64,000 nt of DNA from Chondrosia reniformis (taxonomy: Eukaryota > Porifera > Demospongiae > Chondrillida > Chondrillidae): positions 5,146,001-5,210,000 of the forward strand of contig OX359191.1 of assembly GCA_947172415.1 (NCBI GenBank). Direction: 5' to 3'. The notes under the pieces are model-generated. The model did not search any database. It saw only the letters and a program-made list of their open reading frames with translations, and had not been told where the DNA came from. Positions 45,907-55,576 of this stretch are shown piece after piece. The translations under genes were made by a program, and so were the position numbers. Numbering within the stretch: position 1 is the stretch's first letter; each line of letters begins with the position of its first letter.

Positions 45907-48355
45907 ATGCATGTATTAATAGTACTTATTGGATTTACCTGTAAGAATGAGATTGCTAGAACTGTTAACTTAGCTTTAATTGTTGCCATTGTGTTGCTGA
46001 ATATGATCTCCAGTGCTGTGGTACAGAAAGTACACTATCATAGCTACAGTGATCAGCCCTGTCAAAAGTATTCATATTGTAATATGACTGATGAAATAGT
46101 TAGAGCTATTTTTGCTGATGAAGAAAGCTATCAAAGGTTAATTGAGATATAAGTTTTTACCCTTTCAATCATGTTAAGCCACAGTTTGTGCTTTTCATTT
46201 TCTTTATGAACAGGACAGCAATCAACAAAGAGGTTTGCATTGACAAGGAACCCTATGTAGGAATGATATTTGAATTAAATGAAGTTAAGAATGTCTATGG
46301 AGCTATATATGTGGTAGTCATCTACTACAAATACAGTAATTTCGAATGTGATAATCACTGAGATGGCCCTATTTATTCCTCTTGGGCTTAATATATGGAA
46401 GAAAATCTAATTATATTTGACTACAATGCTGTATGTGTATCTGTCTCTTATCTTACACCACCAAATGGAGATAATTCCTAAATTAATGAGAATCTCTTGC
46501 CTGTAGTTCTGCTAGTGAGTATATGTATTTAATATACAGTATAACCCCGCCGCATATTCTGTCCCCAAAGTTACGATCAACCGGGAAATTGTTTTCAGTT
46601 TGAGTGGCCATTTTTTACACGTTACTTGCAGTGCAACGTTATAGATTCAGATGTATTACACATGGCTTGCAAAACTGTGTACACATATATTATTTTTGCC
46701 TAACTTATATACTATACTTAAGGGAATGTTTCACTTCATACAATATGCACGACAAAGCTCTAGAATAGTCATAATATGCATGCTGGTATAGGTTACTCTA
46801 TATCCTCTCAATAATCATGTAGTATTATAGAATGTATATTATATCAATTGATAAAACGCTATGTATACATAAATATATATTTTCTTCTTGTATATCTACT
46901 TATCATGTAGTTGAAAGAGGCAGTCAAAAGAAGAAAAATTGACCATGTAGCTATAGCATACAGTAGGACCCTGGGTTTTGCTTGTGGAATTGAATCTAAT
47001 GACAACAGGTTTTTCTACTGTGGCTGCATTCCCTATCCCAATCCAAGGAAAGCTCCTATTCCTATAAATGAAATTTTTACAATAGTGCTAATCTTGGTTT
47101 GGCCTCTTGCCATAGCAATTATTTTTGTTATTAACAGAGCAAGAGAAACGATTGTGCATAAAATTATTACTGGGGGTTCTGGAATATCTACTTTCAGTTT
47201 AACATGGGCTGTAGTTATATTTTCTATACTACTATTTATATACATGTTAGTTCATGATGGAACAGTGGCTGCAACACTTCTTGTTTCAGAAATTAATTGT
47301 CATAAATCCAAAGAACCGTTTTATGATACTCAGTATTATGAAAATACTGAGAACTGTATTATCCAACCCTCAAGCCACAACCACCTATGGATACCAAGGG
47401 TGTAGTTTACCTTATTCCTTGCTCTGATTGTTCTGCAGTCTACATTGGTAAAACAGGAAAGACACTGAAAGTGAGATTGGCAGAACACAGGCGAGCAGTC
47501 AGAATGGGGGATGTGAACAATGGTAGAGCTGTTCACTCCCGCTGAGGGTCACATGACAGGAAGTGGAAATGGTGGGAAAAATCCTCTATAAATAGAGGGG
47601 ATTTTTCCACTCAACCATCAGTCACTGAAGAAGATCCCCAGGGTCGAAACATTTGACAAAGAAACGAAAACAAACGGCATTTTTAAATGCTCAAAAGTCG
47701 AAGGATGTACCATCCCAAAGATAAATAGAAAGAAGTTGTACCAAAATTTGGTATTAGTATCCCTTTCGCATTACTTATAGGACTTGTGTTGGCATTTGTT
47801 GTTTCAATCTCTTCAGTGATCCCAAATGAAACTATAGCAGTGCCAAAAGTAATGTACATCATTTGCTCTTTATAGTTACACTGAAATATTTTCTAAAAAT
47901 GCATTGAATAGGACTCTGATGAAACTTGGCATTTGGGTATTACAGTTGTTGGTCTTTCTGCATATCATTTACCAGCCATGGTCTTTACATTGTTTGCAGA
48001 TCCTACATTCATCTTAGCATCTGTAATCTTTTTTTCTGCTTCAGCATTTAATACTCTTGCAGCAATTAATCCTAAGTATAGACCAAGTTTTTGTTTCAGA
48101 CAGTGAAGTGTCAATCACTGTCAAATATGGATTCAGGCAATGTCACTTATGGCTTTGTTGTTTATTAGTATAGCAACGTTTCTGATAAGTATTCACTGCC
48201 TTCTCCTGTTGGATGTCCGTCTACCTATACGAAAGAGCATCAACTTTTCATGGCTAATTTTTGTTTTGGCAACAATAATGATTCCATATCTTATTTTCAT
48301 TGTAAGGAATATATTGAGCAAGTACATTAATCTTGTGTACTCTGGAAGCAGTTGA
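45907..48355 (+). pseudogene. Multi-pass membrane protein gene, interrupted by Penelope-like insertion
   Basis: Exon-like pieces: about 45946-46138, starting with a hydrophobic signal-like segment (LALIVAIVLLNMISSAVV) and continuing QPCQKYSYCNMTDEIVRAIF; 46214-46361 (TAINKEVCIDKEPYVGMIFE); 46911-47340 with GFACGIESNDNRFFYCGC and two membrane segments (FTIVLILVWPLAIAIIFVI; LTWAVVIFSILLFIYML); 47755-47850 (IPFALLIGLVLAFVVSI, VIPNETIAVPK); 47913-48106 (WHLGITVVGLSAYHLPAMV and ASVIFFSASAFNTLAAI); 48140-48355 with two more segments. The 47755-48106 part resembles TM5-TM6 of class C (GABA-B-like) receptors; the rest I cannot place. A GIY-YIG fragment interrupts it at 47390-47700, so it is probably dead or wrongly spliced. 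Confidence 0.4.
47390..47700 (+). mobile_element. Penelope-like element 3' fragment (GIY-YIG and hammerhead-like end)
   Basis: Reads GVVYLIPCSDCSAVYIGKTG then KTLKVRLAEHRRAVRMGDV and NNGRAVH (about 47399-47540), the GIY-YIG nuclease of Penelope-like elements with Y and G-K-T-G intact. The frame stops after the histidine. About 100 bp downstream, CTGAAGA (47625-47631), stem II GATCC/GGGTC and GAAA (47646-47649) form a hammerhead-like core (position 7 of the core tolerates A), but no proper NUH cleavage site follows. No RT part remains: a 5'-truncated insertion into the membrane-protein gene. Confidence 0.82.
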
Positions 48356-48542
48356 GACTTGGTTAACACATTCAGCAAGGCAATGTTGCAAAAGCATCAT
48401 TTAGTTTGTGCAGAGAAACAATAGTGACACATTTTGCTAATCATAGTCTTTCACACAACTGTACATGTTCCTGTGTTTTCCTCAACTCATAACTGCTATA
48501 CATGGTTTACATTTAAATTGACAATATCTGTTATATGCATCC

Positions 48543-48589
48543 ATGCATATACGTACATGTATATATATATACATGTACGTATATATATG
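48543..48589. repeat. Near-perfect AT-rich palindrome
   Basis: GCATATACGTACATGTATAT and ATATACATGTACGTATATAT are mirrored around position 48566. Probably an unstable cruciform-forming simple sequence; it contains the TACGTA motif frequent in this window. Confidence 0.75.
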
Positions 48590-48718
48590 CAAGAGCAGAT
48601 ATAAACTTGGTCATAATAAAAGTAATACTTGATTAAATGCTAGTTCAGAATCTATATCATCATTAATTTTCAAGGCTATCATATACAAGTAAATAAAAAC
48701 ATTTACAAAAATGATGTT

Positions 48719-48905
48719 AGAAGTAGCTACATAGGAAAGGTAGTGTTCACTAATACATCTGCAAAAAGTATCGAAACAAGACACTGATTATATGATAAGG
48801 CTAATCATACAGTAGTTGCATATATACTGAAATTTAAGTAACTTAATCATACACTTTTGTGTTTTGGGCGCACTAACTTAAAGTAGGAATGGTGTGCCCA
48901 AACAC
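48719..48905. repeat. 0.9-kb palindromic repeat, copy 3, first arm only
   Basis: AGTGTTCACTAATACATCTG, AAAAGTATCGAAACAAGACA and ATGATAAGGCTAATCATACA follow the order of 10055-10130. It breaks off right after GTGTGCCCAAACACAG, where an unrelated non-LTR fragment begins. This marks a later insertion or deletion at the loop of the palindrome. Confidence 0.7.
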
Positions 48906-49690
48906 AGTGAGAGACTCTATTTTCTATTTCCCTACACGCTACCTCCGGGTCCAAAAAAGAGGAGGACATAGGAGGAGTCTGGCTTCCTATGTTAATGTAG
49001 CTATTAAGGAGGAAAACGACCCCCCACCCATCACCACCATGGCCAATCGCCCTCAAATGTGTCAGTCAAGACCCTGGCGACCTGAGTGGCAGCCAAACTG
49101 GAAGAGGGTGATTTTAAGGGCGTGCTCCGGAATGCAAGCTCTGTGGAGTCCTTAATTTGCTCCTGATATTGCCCAAATATTGGCCGCCATCAGTAGCAAG
49201 CACCTGCCTCCCCACCCAAACTCCAGCATGCCACTGAAACCGGTAGACCATCCACCATGTTTATATGTGTCTAGTGAGGAGGTGTCCAGAGCCATCAAGA
49301 CCTTCCTTAGTGGTTCAGCAAGGGGCCCTGATTACCTTCAGCCGCAACATCTCAAGGATATGATCTGTTGCTGTTATGTCTGTTATGCTCCCCGCCTCCT
49401 GAGAGCTCTCACTGCCTTCATCAATCTGGTTCTTGAGGGAAAGAACACACCTACTGCATGCCCTTACTTCTTTGGGGCATCTCTGATTGCTCTTCAATAG
49501 ACAGATGGGGGGTGAGGCCTATTGCGGTAGGATGTACACTCCGGCGCTTGGCAGCCAAATGTGCAGGGGCCCGGGTCATGGAGGCCATGGGGGACCTTTT
49601 GGCACCCTTCCAGCTTGGTTGTGGGACCCCGCGCTTGGTGCCAAGGTAGCAGTTCATTCTGCTAATACATTCCTCCACTCTTCTCCTTAT
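48906..49690 (+). mobile_element. Non-LTR retrotransposon reverse transcriptase fragment
   Basis: Reads VSSEEVSRAIKTFLSGSARG then PDYLQPQHLKDMI (about 49268-49360), LTAFINLVLEGKNTP and FFGASLIAL (about 49408-49497). After a stop/frameshift it reads GVRPIAVGCTLRRLAAKCAG then LLAPFQLGCGTPR (about 49507-49640). This is the N-terminal part of a widespread RT family (GG-PDGL-PQHL, KKPGGVRPIAVG) that is distinct from the CR1-like copies in this window. The catalytic YxDD region is missing. It is flanked on the left by the broken palindromic repeat. Confidence 0.82.
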
Positions 49691-49699
49691 TCCTCCAGT

Positions 49700-51400
49700 A
49701 TATGGCAGCTATATGGCAGCAAATATCAGTCGCAGTGCAACGGGGTAATACTGCAGCAGAAGAGCCAAGCTAGTTACCTCAGCTGCTCCAGCTTGTCTGG
49801 CAAGATAGGACATATTGTTTTGGTAGATTTAGTTTTTTCAGTCGTAGTTTACATTGTTAGTTTAATTTATCATTATATAATATTAATATTATATAATTAA
49901 TTAACACTTCAAACATTATAATTGCTTATGACATTGTAAATTATGTACTCCATTATTATTATTGTATTCTAAAGTTAATAATTATTGAATTGATAGTTAC
50001 TAATTGATAATCAGTAAATAGTACACTGAGTATCATACAAAAACACAAGAGATTCAGTTTATATTTGATTGCAAAGACATGGCACACCCTGACTGCTTTA
50101 GAACCCACTAATTTCTGGTTAGACTTCTCCCCAGATTATATTCACCACCCAGTCATCCACTATTCATCTACTGTTAATGACACTCCATTTGTTACTCTAC
50201 ACTGTAGCCGAAATAACTGAATCTCCCATTTTGTATGTGCCTCTGATGAGGAAGTTGCTACATTTGTTTATATATATATGTATTTAAGATACACCTAAAT
50301 GTTAACTGCTAGACAACAGTATATACAATAAACCATATGAATTTACTATATTTTATATACGGGGACATTTAAGTAGCTAAAGTTTAAAAGAGCATTGTAA
50401 ATTTATGTACTGTACAATGATCATTCAACTCACTCACTTGTACATTTCAATCTCAAAAATACTGATGTTACCTGCAGAAAATATACAGAACAAAGAATAC
50501 ACTTGAATAGTAACATCAATAATGGTTATAGCTATTATTTTTTAATCTTCTACAGGTATATTTCAACAATATCTACGTTGATGGTAGATGTGTACATATT
50601 AGTCCAGAAAATATTCAGGGATATACAAAGGAGCCAATTATAAATCATTAATGAGAACTTGTTGTAGCAGATGTTTTGACCAAATACAAGTGGAGACAGG
50701 TTGGATTGTCCATGAACCTGTAAGTAACAAGTGGGCATATCACTTTACCTCTTGGATAACAGTTCTGTCACTCTTTTGGCTTAAATCTTACGAGGAGAAT
50801 AAGGGATTATATCTAGGTTCCATGTTAAATCTATGATGAAAAAGGTTGATTTACATGTACATACATACCCCTTGGGAGGTCCCATGTATGAAAGAGGTTC
50901 CGCTGTATATATGATGGCTGCATTCTTGTCAGAAAAATAGTAAAAATGCAGCGGGTGAATTCTAAAAAACAGAATTGACTTTATCATTCGGTAGACATCT
51001 CTGCAAGTCCCAAATCCAGCCTACACTATGACCACATGGAGGGACATATACATCATATTAGCAAGAGGAAACACAATGAATGGCCGTGTTTTCCCCAGGA
51101 TTCAAATAACCAGGTGCCCCTCCTGGTTACAATTTGGCAAAAGGCAAAAAGTTTAGTGTTCAAAAAGCTAGAGTTCGAACTTCGAAATTTTAGCTAATGA
51201 CACACAAACTATGGTATATCGCAATGAAAACGAGCCGATATATACGGCCATGTGTAATGTCTATTGACCATTAGCGCTTGGGATTCGGTACATAGCTTAC
51301 CAATTGTGGTTGTGAAGTTATTTGGTGAATTTAACAAATCAGTAGCACTGTAAAAAACTGGTGTGACGATCAGACACAAAATGCAAATCACACTATTACA
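49700..51400. other. Intergenic, no assignable gene
   Basis: AT-rich spacer with no exon, transposon end or long ORF that I can support. ATGTACATACATACC near 50860 and similar motifs are part of the general TACGTA/GTACAT background. Confidence 0.45.
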
Positions 51401-51426
51401 TTGGTAAGACGCTCACACCAGAAATC

Positions 51427-51507
51427 CCATCCTACTGATGAGCCGTGGTGTTGGGCGAAACAGGCTGCATAATTTTATAATACAACCTGTCCTAGGAATT
51501 GGATGTT
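51427..51507 (+). ncRNA. Hammerhead-like ribozyme, near-canonical
   Basis: CTGATGA (51435-51441), stem II GCC/GGC (51442-51444, 51454-51456), GAAA (51457-51460), and a five-pair stem III made of ACAGG (51460-51464) and CCTGT (51486-51490) with a 21-nt loop, ending in the triplet GTC (51489-51491). Stem I can form from CATCC with GGATG (51501-51505) or CCTA with TAGG, but the base just after the cleavage site (C, 51492) would be mismatched or bulged. That single flaw leaves activity uncertain. No PLE or retrotransposon coding sequence adjoins it. Confidence 0.6.
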
Positions 51508-51509
51508 GA

Positions 51510-52070
51510 TACTTATATACAAGCCATTTAATGAATGAAAGCTACCGACAAACTAGTCCACATAAACAGCCTAAGAGTGGCCTTCGTTAAATTAATCATA
51601 TCTCAGTCTTAGACTATGCTGTGAATGCAAATCTTTATGATTATAAATGATGACAAATGATTATAGCTTTTCCCTATCAGGGTAGCTTCAATTCTACATT
51701 TGACAGTCTAAAATGACCGATATACAATCGGTATAGCAAGCTACAATCTTGAGATGAAACACTGAATTGGTGAGTCACAAGCACATTCAACACCACTCAT
51801 ATTGTAACAATATACCCGAATCAGCGTTCTCCTGCATCGTACTCCCATCACAATCATGCCCGTTGGTCATGATTGTGATAAGGAAAGTACATATTGCAGT
51901 GATTTCTGTACATTTTTTCCCATACATCCCGGAGACCGTATTCACAATATAAAGACATACTTGATTCTTTTGGGTACTTGCTGTGATCCAGTGTGGCTGT
52001 CTCCACCATCACACACAAGGCCAGAATCTGCCATTTTGTGGAGGTACGTAGCTCTATAAATAGATATCTG
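51510..52070. other. Intergenic, nothing recognised
   Basis: No ORF or repeat with support; ends at the Harbinger-like element. Confidence 0.45.
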
Positions 52071-52370
52071 CAATTTATACCGTTTTCATACGGCCACTCG
52101 TAAACTGGGTTCGATCCGGGTTGGGTCGAACCCGGGTTTAGCTCTAGCCCGGGTTCGACTCAATTCTCGTTCATACTGTCTATCGAATGATTATCGATAT
52201 TTGCTCAGTACGTGTATATGGAGCGCCAAAGTGGACAAAAACGAAGATCGATGTCGATGTCGATATCTAAGAGCGATGTCGATATCGTCCATCGATAGTC
52301 GGTGTCGACTGCTTCGGTGTGGACAGTCGATCGTCTGTAATACCTGTTCTTCTTTACCAGCTGTTAAGAA

Positions 52371-52497
52371 ATGGCGGGAGACAAAGTACAACAGGCTATT
52401 GATATTCTCATACCGCTTCTCGGTCAGCGTGAGGCTGGAGAAAGCTCCAATTCAGGGTCAATAAACAGTGAACCACGCCAAAGAGGTATAAAAAAAG
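52371..52497 (+). pseudogene. First-exon remnant of the element's second (HECT-type) protein
   Basis: After a TTACCAG sequence, ATG at 52371 reads MAGDKVQQAIDILIPLLGQR then EAGESSNSGSINSEPRQRGI, just inside the left terminal repeat. The composition (short helix then Ser-rich) resembles starts of HECT-like proteins borne by IS3EU-like transposons, as does 18391-16290. Nothing downstream continues it. The link to HECT is inferred from position and style only. Confidence 0.35.
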
Positions 52498-52954
52498 TTA
52501 GGCCAAGCAGCTGCAGGCTAATTTGATTTGCGATTCAGTGTTTCGTGCTACTACATGGAAATCTCAAAAACTAAACCCCTAGTACCGTGTTACGTAACTG
52601 CGCGAACATCTTTTTCTACGGGTTCATCGTTATATTATATATTGCGCCCATGACGTTGACGTTTTTGTACTGTTCAGTATAAGGTAAATATACACTTTAA
52701 AACTATTCACATGCACTCCTTGGATATTGAAGGCAATTGAAGGCCCTAATTGACAATATATACAATATCGAATATTATAATGTGAATGCTATATAACATG
52801 AAGTATCTGTCCGGATGGACGGTTGCAGCAATGAAGTGTACATAATTATAATTACTGGTGTATACAAACTGTTATGCATAGGTATATGGTGAGAGATAGG
52901 CCAAATATAATTGTATGGCATCATGGCAAAATTTAAAAACTCATGCAGTGGACA

Positions 52955-53042
52955 TGAAAAATCTAAGATACCATTTTCCTACATGCTATATGCCTATTCT
53001 GTAAAAAGAGCCTATAGGGGAACTAAACCTAAAGAGAGCTTA
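52955..53042 (-). repeat. Inverted copy of Tigger 3' segment (matches 26178-26266)
   Basis: ATGAAAAATCTAAGATACCA, TTTTCCTACATGCTATATGC and CCTATAGGGGAACTAAACCT reproduce, in reverse complement, the sequence after the stop of the Tigger transposase at 24318-26628. It abuts the truncated end of the IS3EU-like transposase, so Tigger sequence replaced its 3' part. Confidence 0.8.
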
Positions 53043-53127
53043 CATGGTGTCTGTGAATGCTGACATCAAGTGGTAGCTACAAGTATATTTGTCCATCTGA
53101 TCATGTATGGGGAGATATAGGCACATA

Positions 53128-54069
53128 TTATACAGTTTGATTGTGTACACTCCTCCCAGTGATACAACTTCTTCGGCCAGGACCACGTTCTGGGTGATTA
53201 AGCATGAATTCTGACACCCTGACATTCTCACCTCTTCGATCACATCTTACTCTTGAGGGTAATCCATTCCTTCTAACAGCATCTAGAAAGCACAACAGCA
53301 CTGTATCAGCAAGATTATTTGTGGAAGCTCTAAGGTACACAGGTAATCTTGAGTATCCATCGATTCCTCCATGAATGACAACACGCCACCTGATTAACTT
53401 ATGGTGACCATCAATATGCCACAAACTGTTTGGCATGCAAACATGGTATTGCCTCCGATGAAGAGCCTGTCTGAATCGTGTCTGTACCCCTCTAGGATCA
53501 ACTCTTAAAAGGCTATCCCTGACCCTGGAACGCTGTATCTTCAGTCCTAACCCCCTCAGATATCCGTCAAGTGACCTCTCACCTGAGTTTGGGCGTGTGT
53601 CAACATACCGTCTTGTAATGGTGTCAAGGTCTGTGTCACTGAGCATACTAAACTCAGCATCCTCTTGCAAACCGTACTGAAGAATTCTCCTTCTGATTGT
53701 TCGTGGAGACACTTGTAACATTTTTGCTATTTCAACATTGGAAAAATGGAGCTCTAACAGAGTCACCAACTGTTCCTCACTAATTGGAATTTGTGGACGT
53801 CCTTTGATATGTTGGCGATAGCTCTCATCCATGTGGTTTCGAATGGCTTTAACCATATCAAAAATAGCCTGCACAATCACCTCGCCACCTGGTAGTTGCA
53901 TGAGTCCTTCTACTGTTACAATATCCCTAAGAATCAGCTCTGCTTGTAACAGCAAAGTTCCTTCCATGTCTTCAGATAGGATCTCAATTTCTCTGATAGC
54001 TTCTTCCACTTCCAGAAAAAAATCATTTAGCTCTTGATTGTTACCATCTTGCCAGGTAGCTGCTGCCAT
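53128..54069 (-). pseudogene. IS3EU-like transposase (rve integrase), 3'-truncated, 313-codon ORF
   Basis: Open from 54069 (MAAATWQDGNNQELNDFFLE). Residues 110-140 carry a helix-turn-helix (LLELHFSNVEIAKMLQVSPR then TIRRRI). The integrase core begins near residue 205 with NSLWHIDGHHKLIRW (first catalytic Asp) and GGIDGYSRLPVYLRAS, then SRVRCDRRGENVRV (second Asp). The frame stops at SVHNQTV, exactly where related copies continue NERIE with the catalytic Glu (compare about 5900, minus). So the best-preserved copy lacks its third catalytic residue. Sequence right after the stop runs into DNA shared with a Tigger element. The long open frame suggests recent origin. Confidence 0.85.
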
Positions 54070-54281
54070 TTTAGTAAAACTAAAATGGCATTATGTATAT
54101 TTTATCGTCTACATAGACATCAACTGTCCACACCGAAGATTGACTGTCGACACCGACTATCAATGGACGACATCGACATCGCTCTTAGATATCGACATCG
54201 ACATCGATCTTCGTTTTTGTCCACTTTGGCGCTCCATACGTGTACAATATGGAATACGACGAATGTTTCCTATTATTATTT

Positions 54282-54670
54282 TAGCAGGAGTCCTGCAACT
54301 TAGAAGACGACGCAGACAACGACAACAGTGGCAGCGATCGCTAAGGTAAAGGGCAAGAAGACGACTTGAAGAATTTCGAAATAATCAAGAAAGAACTGCA
54401 GCTGCCTTTCTAGTCGTAGTATCTTGGTACTATTACGAAGCGAACATTACTCGACGTAGCATTAGTAGTGGATTAAGGTCTCAAACATTTTGGAGAACAG
54501 TTGCTGCAGGTTGGCATGATCCCGAATGGAAGAAGAATTTTCGTATAAGTAAAATGACTTTTAGCGTTTGTGTCAACTATTAAAGGGAACGTTAGATCAT
54601 CACAATCCCATTGGAAGGACATTGTCAGTTAAAGAGCGCATAGCTATAACCTTTAAACGATTATCCGCCA
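54282..54670 (+). pseudogene. Harbinger nuclease N-terminal remnant
   Basis: Reads VLQLRRRRRQRQQWQRSLR, then in other frames SQTFWRTVAAGWHDPEWKKN and FRISKMTF, LCQLLKGTLDHHNP and LSVKERIAITFKRLSAI. The W-x2-NFR-SK-TF and ISV-RIAITL-RLA patterns are those found at the start of PIF/Harbinger DDE nucleases. The sequence ends where the Ginger-like insertion lies; no catalytic part remains. Confidence 0.65.
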
Positions 54671-54703
54671 TCTTAACTCGGATCTAACTCGCTTTTAACC
54701 GGT

Positions 54704-55449
54704 GTCACAGTAAATTCTATCCCCCCTAAATTTTATCCCCCCGGATAAAGTATCCTAGGATAAAATATCCCCCTGGGATACTTTATCCTAGGAAAATTTA
54801 TCCTACCCTAGGAAATTATATCCTACTCTAGGATAGTATATCCTAGGATATTTTATCTGGGGGATGAAATATACTAGGATAGTTTATCCTAATCATTTGT
54901 CATATATGAATGTTTATTATTAATAAATAAGTACAAAATACTTAATAAAATACATAATCTGTTTTTCGAAATAGAACAACGTTTCGTTCATCAAATTTCT
55001 CGGCCTGCTGTCTCAACGCTCTCTTATCGTTAGCTGTGAATCCGTCAGGATATTCGGGTCGATTTTCCTTGCTTCCGTGGATATAGTAAACGAGTGCTTG
55101 GCATCTCTCCTCTGATAGTATCGTCGATGTCATTGTAGATCGGTTATTAAACTGTTACGGACGAAAATGCAACGGTTTTTATAGACATTTTCGGCGCTTT
55201 TCTATTTTGTCACTTTCCTATTGGCTGAAAATCCTAAAATCGTATCCCTTTTTCAGCCCAAGGTTCCTTCTTATGTATCTAAAGGATTTCGTGATGATAC
55301 GCTTAAATCGTAGAGTATTAGATAAATTATCCTAGGGTAGGATAAATTATCCTAGGGTAGGATAAAATTTCCTAGTTTCGTTTATCCGCCGGGATAGTTT
55401 ATACTATCCGGGCAGATAAAATACACGGGGGATAAAATATCCTGTGACA
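54704..55449 (-). mobile_element. Ginger-like non-autonomous element with TATCCTAGG array
   Basis: TGTCACAG (54704) and CTGTGACA (ending 55449) are perfect inverted ends, flanked by CCGG on both sides (54700-54703, 55450-55453). Both subterminal regions are made of repeated ATCCTAGG/GGATAAA palindromes. The middle codes, minus strand 55133-54942, for 63 residues reading SEERCQALVYYIHGSKENRP then YPDGFTANDKRALRQQAEKF. This resembles the lead-in to the zinc-binding domain of Ginger/Gypsy-type integrases (YP-G-KR-LR--A--F). Inserted in the Harbinger element. Family assignment is tentative. Confidence 0.65.
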
Positions 55450-55576
55450 CCGGGTCGAACCCTACTACGGAGTAGGGTTCGACACAGTTTCTTAACTCAG
55501 GTTCGACCCGGTTTAAAATTATCGTATGAAGGATTAACCCGGGCGGTTTATGAGTGGCCGTATGAAAACGGTATTA

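Larger units (their letters stand above)
52217..54238 (-). mobile_element. IS3EU-like DNA transposon, internally deleted, inserted in Harbinger element
   Basis: Terminal repeats of about 115 bp, nearly identical, start TATGGAGCGCCAAAGTGG at 52217 and end as the inverted copy at 54238. They are flanked by a perfect 6-bp duplication CGTGTA (52211-52216, 54239-54244). The arms contain repeated GATGTCGATATC-type palindromes. The inside keeps the first exon-like part of a plus-strand protein (52371) and the 5' two thirds of a minus-strand transposase, with the middle and 3' parts lost. The close match of its two ends suggests it is young relative to its host element. Confidence 0.88.
52078..55573 (+). 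mobile_element. PIF/Harbinger-like DNA transposon, twice interrupted
   Basis: TACCGTTTTCATACGGCCAC starts at 52078 and its inverted copy (GAGTGGCCGTATGAAAACGG then TA) ends at 55573. Both are flanked by TTA (52075-52077, 55574-55576), the 3-bp duplication typical of PIF/Harbinger. The subterminal DNA is rich in CCCGGGTTCGA palindromes. Its own sequence is 52078-52210, 54245-54699 and 55454-55573; the rest is two later insertions. The coding remnant lies at about 54282-54670. Confidence 0.85.
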
